From positions 1-64,000 of the forward strand of contig NZ_OMPS01000049.1 in the NCBI RefSeq assembly GCF_900313035.1: 64,000 nucleotides of DNA. The letters run 5' to 3'. The DNA comes from Ruegeria sp. EL01. GTDB lineage: Bacteria > Pseudomonadota > Alphaproteobacteria > Rhodobacterales > Rhodobacteraceae. Of this stretch, positions 1-8,750 are shown one piece after another. Below the pieces are notes generated by a model. The model searched no databases. It worked only from the letters and a program-made list of their open reading frames with translations, and was not told the origin of the DNA. A program made the translations under genes and the position numbers. The stretch's first letter is position 1, and every line of letters begins with the position of its first letter.

Positions 1-273
1 CGGAACTTGCCAGTCCAGCCCTGCGAGCCGCAATAGGCTTTCAACGAACCCTGCCGTCTGTCGAAGGGGCATGCCAAAAAGCACCTTCATCGTGAGACAA
101 ACCTGGATCGCCGCGTCGCTGAACTCAGGCTGACGCCCGCGCTTGCCCGTCGGAGCCGCATGCCAGGGCATCTCAGGATCAAACCAGATCGACAGGGAAC
201 CACGCTGCTTCAACGCCGTGTTGTACGAAGGCCAGTTCCTGGTCTTGTACGTCGTAGGGGACCAACTGCTCAT
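1..273 (-). CDS. IS5-family transposase, N-terminal part (continues beyond the left edge)
   Basis: Reading leftward from the ATG at 271-273 gives 91 codons with no stop before the window edge. The protein begins MSSWSPTTYKTRNWPSYN and later shows RGRQPEFSDAAIQ and a MKVLFG...RQTAGFVESLL segment. I recognise this as the helical N-terminal region of IS5/IS903-type DDE transposases; the catalytic DDE residues would lie outside the window. The reading frame is intact as far as it can be seen, so the element may be active, but this cannot be judged from the N-terminus alone. It sits directly upstream of the cobalamin riboswitch region and is transcribed away from it. Confidence 0.85.
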   Translation of the reverse strand, partial: MSSWSPTTYKTRNWPSYNTALKQRGSLSIWFDPEMPWHAAPTGKRGRQPEFSDAAIQVCLTMKVLFGMPLRQTAGFVESLLRLAGLDWQVP

Positions 274-318
274 GCACGCCAGCTACCACGCTGGATTCAA
301 ACAGTGAATCCCTCAAAC

Positions 319-336
319 CATTTGTGCAACAAAGTC
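319..336. repeat. Probable right-end terminal inverted repeat of the IS5-type element
   Basis: About 45 bases outside the transposase start lies catttgtgcaacaaagtc, which read on the minus strand is the GACTTTGTTGCACAAATG end typical of IS5/IS903-like elements. This places the outer edge of the element near 336. The other end and any target duplication lie outside the window, so the exact border is an inference from family resemblance. Confidence 0.6.
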
Positions 337-506
337 CCGGTGACCCCAAAACCGATCGCTGACTGCACTTCGTCCCCCCTTCACTTCAGCGGCTTTCCAG
401 CCATCATGCCGCCCAGCGACGCTGGCAGGTCGCTTTTCATCCCCGGCTCCTCACCATATGCGTAACGCGCTTGACAAGCTGCCCACCGGTGCCGCATGTC
501 CCTTTC

Positions 507-690
507 GTTGGTGTCTGCGACAGCAGATGAAAAGGGAATGCGTCAACGGGTTTACCGCCAAACGCAGCCGCCCCCGCGACCGTGACCGGAGAGGGTGCCC
601 AATGCCACTGGCCAATAGGCCGGGAAGGCGGGACATCCGGCAGAGCCCAGGCTCTGACATCCGCAAGCCGGGAGACCTGCCAACACCCGA
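507..690 (+). ncRNA. Cobalamin (adenosylcobalamin) riboswitch 1
   Basis: The conserved elements occur in canonical order: an early hairpin, AAAGGGAA at 531-538, the GCCGCCCCCGCGACCGTGA core at about 566-585, GCCACTG at 604-610, GGGAAGG at 622-628, and the B12 box GCCGGGAGACCTGCC at 667-681. The element faces the cob operon and should reduce its expression when adenosylcobalamin is plentiful. TCCCTTT at 499-505 is perfectly complementary to AAAGGGA at 531-537, so an alternative fold is possible if the transcript starts upstream of 499. The stretch 337-506 contains no gene. A TTGACA at 471-476 is a possible -35 box but lacks a convincing -10. Confidence 0.93.
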
Positions 691-759
691 AGACCAGACC
701 GGACGGGGTGTTCCGGTGTCGGGACCATAGCGAATAGCTTGGCCCGCATGAAACCCCGT

Positions 760-781
760 CCCCCATGAACCGATGAGGGGG
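760..781 (+). promoter_or_regulatory. Putative RBS-sequestering hairpin, expression platform of riboswitch 1
   Basis: CCCCC at 760-764 can pair with GGGGG at 777-781. The latter is the purine-rich Shine-Dalgarno stretch for the first gene of the operon (GTG start at 791, nine bases of spacing). There is no U-tract, so this looks like control of translation initiation rather than transcription termination. The pairing is read directly from the sequence; the regulatory role is inferred from its position about 70 bases after the riboswitch. Confidence 0.6.
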
Positions 782-790
782 ATGAGAGAC

Positions 791-1171
791 GTGACCGAGA
801 CCACACCAGTCGAACTGCTGGTTTGCACAACATGCCGACGCGGATTGCCGATTGAAGACGATGCGCAACGCCCCGGCACCTTACTGCACAAGGCGCTGGA
901 ACAGGCAGAATTGCCTGATGGCGTGAAATTGAAACCCGTGGAATGCCTGTCGAACTGCAATCAGGGCTGCTCGATCGTTCTGCGCGGCGGGCCAACCCGC
1001 TGGACTTTTGTTTACGAAAACCTGAACGAAGATAACGATGTCGAAATCATCGTCGAAGGTGCCACCAAATATCTGGCCGCCGAAGATGGCTTGGTGAAAT
1101 GGCGCGAACGTCCTGAACATTTCCGCAAGAACTGTGCGGCCCGTATTCCCCCGATTGGAGCCCTGGAATGA
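791..1171 (+). CDS. DUF1636 family metal-binding protein
   Basis: The protein has 126 residues from the proposed GTG start. Cysteines occur as CTTC near the N-terminus and CLSNCNQGC in the middle, a spacing like thioredoxin-fold [2Fe-2S] ferredoxins. DUF1636 proteins are repeatedly found beside cobalamin and cobalt genes, but their biochemical role is not established to my knowledge. I chose GTG at 791 because the GAGGGGG stretch lies nine bases upstream. ATG codons at 773 and 782 are in frame but have no correctly spaced RBS. It is the first gene after the riboswitch and overlaps cobW by four bases, which points to a role in cobalt delivery or insertion (inference). Confidence 0.82.
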   Translation: MTETTPVELLVCTTCRRGLPIEDDAQRPGTLLHKALEQAELPDGVKLKPVECLSNCNQGCSIVLRGGPTRWTFVYENLNEDNDVEIIVEGATKYLAAEDGLVKWRERPEHFRKNCAARIPPIGALE

Positions 1172-2223
1172 GCAACCTCGAAAAACTCCCTGTTACCGTG
1201 ATCACCGGCTTTTTGGGCTCGGGCAAAACCACGTTGGTGCGCCACCTGATGCAGAACCCGCAGGGTAAGCGTCTGGCCGTTGTGGTCAACGAGTTTGGCG
1301 ATGTGGGCGTGGATGGCGACATCCTGAAATCCTGCGCCATCCCGGATTGCCCGGCCGAGAACATCATGGAACTGGCCAATGGCTGCATCTGCTGCACTGT
1401 GGCCGATGATTTCATCCCGACCATCGAGGCGTTGATGGCGCTGGAACCGCGCCCCGATCATATTCTGATCGAAACCTCGGGTCTGGCGCTGCCAAAACCG
1501 TTGCTTAAGGCTTTCGACTGGCCCGATATCCGCTCGAAGATCACCGTAGATGGCGTGATTGCGCTGGCGGATGCCGAAGCCGTCGCCGCCGGTCGGTTTG
1601 CACCGAACGTCGAGGCAGTAGACGCCCAGCGCATGGCTGACGAGTCCATTGATCATGAAACGCCCCTGTCCGAAGTGTTCGAGGATCAGATCTCCTGCGC
1701 CGACATCATCCTGCTGACCAAGCCCGATTTGGCGGGTCCCGAAGGTGTGGCCAAGGCCAAAGAGGTCATCGCGTCTGAGGCCCCTCGTCCCCTGCCCGTC
1801 GTTGAAGTTGCCGAAGGCGCCGTCGACGTGCGCGTCGTGCTTGGGCTTGGGGCGGCTGCCGAGGATGACATGGACGCGCGCCCCTCGCATCACGACGGCC
1901 ATGATGATCACGAACATGATGATTTCGAAAGCATCATCGTCGATCTTCCGGAACAGACCGACCCGGCCGAACTGGTTGCCAATATCGAACGTCTGGCGAA
2001 CGAGTTGAACATTCTGCGTGTCAAAGGCTACGCCGCCGTTCAGGGCAAGCCCATGCGCCTGCTGGTGCAGGCCGTTGGCGCCCGCGTGCGTCACCAATAT
2101 GACCGGCCATGGGCATCGACCGAGGAGCGCCGCTCACGTCTGGTGGTGATTGCCGAGCATGACGATATCAACGAGGCTGCAATTCGAGACATCCTTGTGG
2201 GCGTCGTTGAGGTTGCAGAGTAG
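1168..2223 (+). CDS. cobW: CobW-family G3E GTPase of cobalamin biosynthesis
   Basis: The 351-residue protein starts with the P-loop GFLGSGKTTL (about residues 14-23). It continues with NEFGDVG and the metal-site motif GCICC (about residues 72-76) that defines the COG0523/CobW GTPases, and then the SGLALPKP region. A histidine- and aspartate-rich stretch near residues 237-252 (HHDGHDDHEHDD) probably binds metal, and the CobW C-terminal domain follows. Family members act as GTP-dependent metallochaperones. Its place directly before cobN suggests cobalt delivery to the CobNST chelatase. It overlaps the DUF1636 gene by ATGA and has GGAG eight bases ahead of its start. Confidence 0.95.
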   Translation: MSNLEKLPVTVITGFLGSGKTTLVRHLMQNPQGKRLAVVVNEFGDVGVDGDILKSCAIPDCPAENIMELANGCICCTVADDFIPTIEALMALEPRPDHILIETSGLALPKPLLKAFDWPDIRSKITVDGVIALADAEAVAAGRFAPNVEAVDAQRMADESIDHETPLSEVFEDQISCADIILLTKPDLAGPEGVAKAKEVIASEAPRPLPVVEVAEGAVDVRVVLGLGAAAEDDMDARPSHHDGHDDHEHDDFESIIVDLPEQTDPAELVANIERLANELNILRVKGYAAVQGKPMRLLVQAVGARVRHQYDRPWASTEERRSRLVVIAEHDDINEAAIRDILVGVVEVAE

Positions 2224-2229
2224 AATCAC

Positions 2230-5200
2230 ATGCACGTCGTCTTCCGCGAAAGCCACGGGTTAGAGGAAACGGAAACCCCAACCGATCTGGGCCAGAGTCC
2301 GGCGGACTTGGTGGTGTTGTCCTTTTCCGACAGTGACCTCGGCGCTTTTGCGGCGGGCTGGCATCGCGGTGGCGGACCCGACGGTCGGATGCCGACGCTG
2401 CGGCTTGCTAATCTGACGGCGCTAAAGCACCCACTGTCCGTCGACACATATGTGGAACAAACGCTGGAAGGTGCCAAAGGCATCCTGATCCGTCTGATTG
2501 GCGGTGTGCCTTACTGGTCCTATGGCCTGCAGCAGGTTCTGTCCCTGGCCCAAGCCAAGGGCATCGCACTGGCTGTACTGCCCGCGGACGGGCGCGAAGA
2601 TACGCGGCTGGATGAGTATTCGACCCTGCCCGTCTCGACCCTGCGGCGGCTGGCGCATTTGTGTGACACCGGGGGCGAAGTCGCGGCACAAGCAGCTCTG
2701 GCGCAGATGGCGCTGGCAGCGGGTCTTTATGCCGGGCCGGTGATGGGATCGAAAACAATTCCCGACTGCGGCGCGTGGTGCCCGGATCGTGGTGTGATTC
2801 CAGCAGAAACTGCCTTTGACGGTGATGCGCGGCGCGTGCTTGTCACGTTTTATCGCGCTTACCTGACTTCTGCGGATACCGCCCCGATTGCTGCGTTGAT
2901 CCGCAGCCTGCGTGGCCGGGGGTTGGACGCCGTTGGAATGTTTGCACCGTCCCTGAAGGCACCAGCTGCTGCTGACTGGTTGCGGGATCAGGTCGTCGCG
3001 CTGCACCCTTCTGCCATCATCAATGCAACGTCTTTCTCGGGCAAAGGCGCGTCAGGCACATCGCCGCTGGACGCAGCGGGCGTGCCCGTTTTTCAGGTCG
3101 CCCTGTCCACCGCACGCCGCAAGGCCTGGGCTGAGGCCGAACGGGGCCTCTCACCGGCTGACCTTGCCATGCATGTGGTGCTGCCCGAAGTGGATGGACG
3201 GGTTTCAGCAGGCATCGCCTCGTTCAAGGAACCGGGAAAACGCGACCCACATCTGGAATACTCTCGTTTTGCCCACCGCGCCGACGTCGAACGGATCGAG
3301 GCGATCGTCGACCGCGTATCAGGTTGGCTGAACCTCAGCGAAAAACCTGTAGCTGATCAAGCCCCTGCTCTGGTTCTATCAACTTATCCCGGCAAAGACT
3401 GGCAAATGGCCCATGCTGTTGGTTTGGACGCACTGGCCTCGGCCGAGGCCATGCTGAGTGATCTGCAGACAGAAGGATACGACACTGGCCAGGCTGAGCC
3501 GATTGCCGAAACCTTATTGGACGCACGGATATCCTGGCCGTTGGAAGACTACCTGTCGGCGCTTTCGGACCTGCCCGAGCAGTTGCAATCAGACCTCGAA
3601 ACCGTCTGGGGCCAACCTGAGGACGACACTGCCATAACTGATGGCGCGTTTCGCTTTACCGCGCTTCGGCGTGGAAAGGCATTCGTAGCATTGCAACCGG
3701 AGCGTGGCACACCCGAGCTGCGAGACGATGAATATCATGACCTATCCCGGACTCCTCGCCACGGATACGTGGCCTTTTATCTGTGGTTGCGAAAGGGTCT
3801 CGGCACCGATGCTTTGATCCATATTGGTGCACATGGGACGCTGGAATGGCTGCCCGGCAAATCCGTGGCCCTGTCCGCGACGTGTTGGCCCGAGGCATTG
3901 ATCCGCGATCTGCCGGTGATCTACCCCTTTATCGTGAACGACCCCGGCGAGGCCGCGCAGGCCAAACGCCGGATCGGAGCGGTCACGCTGGGGCATATCC
4001 CGCCACCGATGAAGGCAAGCGGCACGCCAGACCGGATGGTTCGTCTGGAATCGCTGTTGGATGAATTCTCGAACGCCGACGGGCTGGACCCAAAACGCCG
4101 CGACCGATTGCAGGAAGACATCCGCGATGAGGCGCAGGCCATCGGGTTGGAGAACGATCTGGGCCTCAACCAAGCCAGCTGCACCGCCGAGGCGATCACC
4201 CGCATCGACCGCTTTGTCTGCGATATAAAGGAAAGCCAGTTTGGCGACGGGTTGCATATCTATGGCCGCAAACCTGCTGTGACAGCCAGTTTCGATGCTG
4301 AACCTTCCGCCAATGCGGAACGCTCTGCGCTGCTGGATGCGTTGGCCGGAAAACGGATCGAGGCTGGACCTTCCGGCTCACCCTATAGGGGTCGGTCCGA
4401 TGTGCTGCCGACCGGGCGCAATCTCTATACGACGGATCCTCGGTCCGTCCCAACCCGCGCTGCATATGCGCAGGGTGTGAAGCTGGCCGAGGAACTTGTC
4501 CGCCGTCATCTGCAAGAAGAAGGTGACTACCCCAAAGGCCTGATCGTTGATCTGTGGGGATCCGCCACAATGCGTACGGCCGGTGAGGAATTTGCCATGG
4601 CGCTGCACCTGCTGGGTGTAAAACCCATCTGGGACGCAGGATCTGAGCGCGTTTCGGGCATCGAAGTGCTGCCGATCACCGATTTGGACCGCCCGAGGCT
4701 GGATGTAACGCTGCGCGTCTCGGGCCTGTTTCGCGACGTGTTTCCGACCCTGTCAGCCTTATACGGTCAGGCTGTGCGTGCCTTGTCGGATCGCGACGAA
4801 GCGGCAGACTGGAACCCATATGCCGGTCTGGCGCCTGCCGCACGGGTCTATGGTCCAGCACCGGGCAGCTATGGTCTGAACATGACGCAGCTATCCGAAA
4901 TCTACACAGACGAGGCACGCACCCAAGCGGGCGAAGCATGGCTCGACGCCAGCTCATACGCGCTGGAAGGTGAGCACATTGCGCAGGATCTTCACGGCAT
5001 CACCCAGCGCGTCGCACAAGCAGACAGCTTTGTACACCTGCAGGACCTGACCGAAACCGACCTGCTTTTGGCCAATGACTACGCCACTCATGAAGCCGGG
5101 TTTGCCGCCGCCAAGAAGGTCACTGGTGGTGCCGTGCAGCTGTACCATCTGGACAATACAAACCCTGAAAAGCCGCGCGCCCGCACGCTGCCCGAAGAAA

Positions 5201-5523
5201 TCAGCCGGGTCGTACATGCCCGCGCTGCCAACCCGGGCTGGATTGCGGGGATGCAGCGCCACGGCTTCCGCGGAGCCGCCGAGATTGCCGCGACGCTGGA
5301 TCACATGGCCTCGTTCGCGCATCTGTCCGGCACCGTCGCACCGCATCTGTTCGACCTTTATCACGACGCGACGCTTGGCGACGCCGAGGTGGACGCCTTT
5401 CTGCAGGACGCCAACCCGCAGGCGCATCACGCCATGCAGGACAGATTCCGGGCACTGCTGGATGCCGGGCTGTGGGACACGCGCAGAAACTCCATCCGCG
5501 CCGATCTGGAGGGGATGGGATGA
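2230..5523 (+). CDS. cobN: Cobaltochelatase subunit CobN
   Basis: This 1097-residue protein is the large subunit of the ATP-dependent aerobic cobaltochelatase, which inserts cobalt into hydrogenobyrinic acid a,c-diamide. Diagnostic CobN/BchH features include HIGAHGTLEWLPGK (about residues 532-545), the following PFIVNDPGEAAQAKRR segment, and a C-terminal NPEKPRARTLPEEI block (about residue 978). It is somewhat shorter than the roughly 1,270 residues of the Pseudomonas denitrificans protein. The partner subunits CobS and CobT are not in this window and must be encoded elsewhere. Start ATG follows the cobW stop by six bases, and the 3' end overlaps cobG by ATGA. Confidence 0.97.
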   Translation: MHVVFRESHGLEETETPTDLGQSPADLVVLSFSDSDLGAFAAGWHRGGGPDGRMPTLRLANLTALKHPLSVDTYVEQTLEGAKGILIRLIGGVPYWSYGLQQVLSLAQAKGIALAVLPADGREDTRLDEYSTLPVSTLRRLAHLCDTGGEVAAQAALAQMALAAGLYAGPVMGSKTIPDCGAWCPDRGVIPAETAFDGDARRVLVTFYRAYLTSADTAPIAALIRSLRGRGLDAVGMFAPSLKAPAAADWLRDQVVALHPSAIINATSFSGKGASGTSPLDAAGVPVFQVALSTARRKAWAEAERGLSPADLAMHVVLPEVDGRVSAGIASFKEPGKRDPHLEYSRFAHRADVERIEAIVDRVSGWLNLSEKPVADQAPALVLSTYPGKDWQMAHAVGLDALASAEAMLSDLQTEGYDTGQAEPIAETLLDARISWPLEDYLSALSDLPEQLQSDLETVWGQPEDDTAITDGAFRFTALRRGKAFVALQPERGTPELRDDEYHDLSRTPRHGYVAFYLWLRKGLGTDALIHIGAHGTLEWLPGKSVALSATCWPEALIRDLPVIYPFIVNDPGEAAQAKRRIGAVTLGHIPPPMKASGTPDRMVRLESLLDEFSNADGLDPKRRDRLQEDIRDEAQAIGLENDLGLNQASCTAEAITRIDRFVCDIKESQFGDGLHIYGRKPAVTASFDAEPSANAERSALLDALAGKRIEAGPSGSPYRGRSDVLPTGRNLYTTDPRSVPTRAAYAQGVKLAEELVRRHLQEEGDYPKGLIVDLWGSATMRTAGEEFAMALHLLGVKPIWDAGSERVSGIEVLPITDLDRPRLDVTLRVSGLFRDVFPTLSALYGQAVRALSDRDEAADWNPYAGLAPAARVYGPAPGSYGLNMTQLSEIYTDEARTQAGEAWLDASSYALEGEHIAQDLHGITQRVAQADSFVHLQDLTETDLLLANDYATHEAGFAAAKKVTGGAVQLYHLDNTNPEKPRARTLPEEISRVVHARAANPGWIAGMQRHGFRGAAEIAATLDHMASFAHLSGTVAPHLFDLYHDATLGDAEVDAFLQDANPQAHHAMQDRFRALLDAGLWDTRRNSIRADLEGMG

Positions 5524-6647
5524 GCGCGCCCATCGTTCAGGGCTGGTGCCCCGGCGCCCATCGACCGATGATGTCAGGCGACGGGCTGGTGGTGCGGATC
5601 CGGCCGCGACTAGCTCGGTTGGACGCACAACAGGTGTTGGGTCTTTGTGACCTTGCAGAGCGGTTTGGGAACGGTACGATCGATCTGACCAACCGCGCGA
5701 ACCTGCAACTGCGTGGCGTTGCTGTCGATGATCATCAACCGTTGCTGAAAGAATTGGCCGAGCTGGATCTTCTGGATGCCGAACCAGGTATCGAGGTCCG
5801 GCGCAATATTCTGGTCTCACCGCTTTATCAGTTGGGTGATCTGACCATGCGGTTGACGCAAGAACTGATTGACCGATTGGGAGAATTGCCGTCCCTTCCC
5901 GCCAAGTTTGGCTTTGCCATAGATACCGGGCCTAAGCGATTGCTGGCAGAGGATTCCGCCGACATTCGATTGGAACTGAACTCGGGTGACTTGATCTTGC
6001 GCGCAGATGGAGCCGAAACAGGCCGTCGCGTTGACGAGGGTGAGGCCATCAACAAGCTGATTGCATTAGCCTGTTGGTTTTCAAAGAATTCTTCGGCGGA
6101 CATGAGACGCATGGCACGATTGGTTGCCTCTCAAAGTTTACCGCAGGACTGGCAAGGCAGCGAGACGGGGTCAGTTGGGACTGGGCTACGCCCCGGTGTC
6201 TTTGATCAAGGGGTGGTATACGGTGCCGCGTTTGGCCAGCTGCACGCCCGCAGCCTGCGTGAACTGTTTGAAAACGCGGGCGCATCTGCCCTGCGGGTTA
6301 CACCGTGGCGATTGATCCTATTGGAAGGCGGGGCGGCGATACCCGCCCCAGACTTCGTTACAGACAACACCGACCCGCTGATGACGACGGACGCCTGCCC
6401 CGGGGCACCGTTCTGCCCGCAGGCGCAGGTGGAAACGCGCGAAATCGCCCGTGCCCTGGCCTCTCGGGTGAATGGCAGCCTGCACGTTTCGGGATGCGCC
6501 AAAGGCTGTGCCCGTATGGGGGCTGCGGATGTCACTTTGGTGGGTAACGCCGGACGATTTGATCTTGTCAAACGAGGCCGCGCAGGGGATGAGCCCAGCC
6601 AGCGTGGGCTTGACCCGAACACTCTTATGACCATGGACCTGACCTGA
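5520..6647 (+). CDS. cobG: Precorrin-3B synthase
   Basis: The 375-residue protein belongs to the nitrite/sulfite reductase ferredoxin-like family. It has two repeats and the 4Fe-4S ligands in DACPGAPFC (about residues 290-298) and SGCAKGCARMG (about residue 323). CobG uses oxygen to convert precorrin-3A to precorrin-3B, so its presence marks the aerobic pathway. I chose ATG at 5520 because it overlaps the cobN stop. A longer in-frame start at 5472 would lie inside cobN. Its end overlaps cobH by one base. Confidence 0.94.
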   Translation: MSAPIVQGWCPGAHRPMMSGDGLVVRIRPRLARLDAQQVLGLCDLAERFGNGTIDLTNRANLQLRGVAVDDHQPLLKELAELDLLDAEPGIEVRRNILVSPLYQLGDLTMRLTQELIDRLGELPSLPAKFGFAIDTGPKRLLAEDSADIRLELNSGDLILRADGAETGRRVDEGEAINKLIALACWFSKNSSADMRRMARLVASQSLPQDWQGSETGSVGTGLRPGVFDQGVVYGAAFGQLHARSLRELFENAGASALRVTPWRLILLEGGAAIPAPDFVTDNTDPLMTTDACPGAPFCPQAQVETREIARALASRVNGSLHVSGCAKGCARMGAADVTLVGNAGRFDLVKRGRAGDEPSQRGLDPNTLMTMDLT

Positions 6648-7276
6648 TGCCCTATGAATACGAAACCGATGGCGTGGCGATCTACAAACAAAGCTTTGCA
6701 ACGATCCGGTCCGAGGCTGATCTTGCCCGTTTTGATGCCGATGAAGAACAGGTCGCTGTGCGCATGATCCATGCAGCAGGGATGGTGGGGTTGGAAGAGT
6801 TTGTACATTTCTCGCCTGATTTTGTGCCCGCAGCCCGTACTGCTTTGGAAAACGGGGCGCCGATCCTATGCGATGCACGCATGGTCAGCGAGGGTGTGAC
6901 CCGGTTCCGCCTGCCCGCAGATAATGAGGTGATCTGCACCCTGCATGACGAACGCGTCCGCCCGTTGGCCGCTGAGATGAGCAACACCCGCTCTGCCGCC
7001 GCGCTGGAGCTATGGCGGCCAAAACTGGACGGAGCCATCGTGGCCATTGGAAACGCACCCACCGCCCTGTTCCACCTGCTGAACATGCTGGATGATCCGG
7101 ACTGCCCGCGCCCCGCGGCCATCATCGGTTGCCCGGTCGGATTTGTCGGCGCGGTGGAATCGAAAGACGCGCTGTGGGAGGCAAAGCCAGTGCCGTCCTG
7201 CATCGTCAAAGGCCGTTTGGGCGGCAGTGCCATCACCGTCGCAGCGATCAACGCTATCGCGAGCCGCAAAGAATGA
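6647..7276 (+). CDS. cobH: Precorrin-8X methylmutase
   Basis: The protein has 209 residues, the normal family length. RMIHAAGMVG (about residues 39-48) contains the histidine that serves as the acid/base in the 1,5-methyl shift converting precorrin-8X to hydrogenobyrinic acid. The conserved IGNAPTALF and IIGCPVGFVGAVESK blocks are also present. It is the only methylmutase seen and lies between cobG and cobI with start/stop overlaps on both sides. Confidence 0.97.
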   Translation: MPYEYETDGVAIYKQSFATIRSEADLARFDADEEQVAVRMIHAAGMVGLEEFVHFSPDFVPAARTALENGAPILCDARMVSEGVTRFRLPADNEVICTLHDERVRPLAAEMSNTRSAAALELWRPKLDGAIVAIGNAPTALFHLLNMLDDPDCPRPAAIIGCPVGFVGAVESKDALWEAKPVPSCIVKGRLGGSAITVAAINAIASRKE

Positions 7277-8001
7277 GTGCTGGTAAGGTATACGGTGTGG
7301 GCCTCGGCCCCGGTGACCCGGACCTGATGAGCGTTCGGGCTGACCGTTTGTTGCGAAATGCCCGTCACGTGGCCTTTTTTCGCAAACCCGGCCGCAGTGG
7401 TCAGGCGCGTAAAATTGTAAACGGCATGATTTCTGAGGACGCCATCGAATATCCGATGGAGTATCCTGTGACGACCGAAATCCCGCTGACCGATCCACGC
7501 TACAACGAGCTATTGTCGGCGTTCTATGAGGACTGCGCCGCGCATCTCAAAGCTTTGTCGGAACAGGGCGAAGATGTGGTTGTGCTGTGTGAAGGAGATC
7601 CATTCTTCTATGGATCTTTCATGCATCTTTACAGCCGATTGCGTGATGATATTAATGTCGATGTTGTGCCCGCCATCACCGGTATGTCAGGCGCTTGGAC
7701 CGCAACGGGTGATCCGATCACCTGGGGGGATGATGTCCTGACCATTCTGATGGGCACCCTGCCCGAAGACGATCTGGCGCAACGGATGGCGCAAACAGAT
7801 GCTTTGGTGGTCATGAAAATTGGACGCAATATCGACAAGGTGAAACGCGCCCTGCAGACGGCTGGCGTCTATGAGCGGGCGTGGATCGTAGAATATGCGC
7901 AGATGCCGAACCAGACAGTGACGAGACTGTCGGAAGCCTGCGATAAGGTAACCCCATATTTCTCGATCATTATTGTGCACGGCCAGGGGCGACGCCCATG
8001 A
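7273..8001 (+). CDS. cobI: Precorrin-2 C20-methyltransferase
   Basis: The 242-residue SAM-dependent tetrapyrrole methylase begins KVYGVGLGPGDPDLMSVRA, the glycine-rich N-terminal loop of the CobI/CbiL type. Later segments VLCEGDPFFYGSF and VPAITGMSG are SAM-binding and substrate motifs of this family. It methylates C20 of precorrin-2. I chose ATG at 7273, which overlaps the cobH stop; an open frame continues upstream to 7129 but lies wholly inside cobH. It overlaps cobJ by four bases. Confidence 0.95.
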   Translation: MSAGKVYGVGLGPGDPDLMSVRADRLLRNARHVAFFRKPGRSGQARKIVNGMISEDAIEYPMEYPVTTEIPLTDPRYNELLSAFYEDCAAHLKALSEQGEDVVVLCEGDPFFYGSFMHLYSRLRDDINVDVVPAITGMSGAWTATGDPITWGDDVLTILMGTLPEDDLAQRMAQTDALVVMKIGRNIDKVKRALQTAGVYERAWIVEYAQMPNQTVTRLSEACDKVTPYFSIIIVHGQGRRP

Positions 8002-8750
8002 CCGGATGGATCAAGATTGCTGGCCTTGGCCCCGGTAGCGACGATCTGGTGACGCCCGAGGTCACCGCCGCGTTGGCCGAAGCGACGGATATCGTCGGTT
8101 ACATCCCCTATGTTGCACGGGTCGCCGGGCGCGAGGGGCTTACCCTGCATGCCAGTGATAACCGGGTTGAGATCGACCGGTCCCAGCACGCCCTGCAAAT
8201 GGCCGCAGACGGAAGGCGCGTTGTCGTCGTCAGCTCGGGCGATCCCGGCGTGTTTGCCATGGCGGCAGCTGTGTTTGAAGCGCTGGAAAACGGCCCGGAC
8301 GAGTGGCGCGACATTCCAATTGATGTATTGCCCGGGATCACCGCAATGCTCTCGGCCTCGGCCCGTGCCGGCGCGCCATTGGGACACGATTTCTGCACCA
8401 TCAACCTCAGTGACAACCTCAAACCCTGGCCTCTGATCGAGAAACGTTTGCGTTTGGCTGCTCAGGCGGATTTCGCGATGGTGTTTTATAATCCCCGCTC
8501 GAAGTCTCGGCCGGAAGGGTTTGTAAAAACGCTGGAAATCCTGCGCGAGGAATGCGAGCCTGAACGGCTGATCCTGTTTGCACGGGCTGTTTCACGCCCA
8601 GATGAGGTAATCCGTATTTCAACCCTGGCCGAGGCGACGCCCGATATGGCGGACATGCAGACCGTGGTGATTGTCGGATCTTCACTGACCCGTGTCATTG
8701 AGCGGCCCGGTACGCCGATTGTCTACACCCCGAGGTTCACACCGGAATGA
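7998..8750 (+). CDS. cobJ: Precorrin-3B C17-methyltransferase
   Basis: The protein has 250 residues. It shows GLGPGSDDLVTPE at the N-terminus, SSGDPGVFAMAA in the centre, and LPGITAMLSASARAGAPLGH followed by a FYNPRSKSRP block that is typical of CobJ/CbiH. It catalyses C17 methylation and ring contraction of precorrin-3B to precorrin-4. Its last 28 bases overlap the 3' end of the convergent cobK gene. Confidence 0.96.
   Translation: MTGWIKIAGLGPGSDDLVTPEVTAALAEATDIVGYIPYVARVAGREGLTLHASDNRVEIDRSQHALQMAADGRRVVVVSSGDPGVFAMAAAVFEALENGPDEWRDIPIDVLPGITAMLSASARAGAPLGHDFCTINLSDNLKPWPLIEKRLRLAAQADFAMVFYNPRSKSRPEGFVKTLEILREECEPERLILFARAVSRPDEVIRISTLAEATPDMADMQTVVIVGSSLTRVIERPGTPIVYTPRFTPE

Noticed and set aside
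471..499. Sigma-70 promoter for the cob operon (TTGACA at 471)
   Set aside because: The spacing to a -10 box would fall on GCATGT, a poor match, so I did not list it as a promoter.
1012..2097. 361-codon open frame on the minus strand
   Set aside because: It is a mirror of cobW (GC-rich antisense frame) with no recognisable protein and no RBS.
4954..5820. 288-codon open frame on the minus strand
   Set aside because: Antisense to cobN/cobG; composition is arginine- and proline-rich and matches no family.
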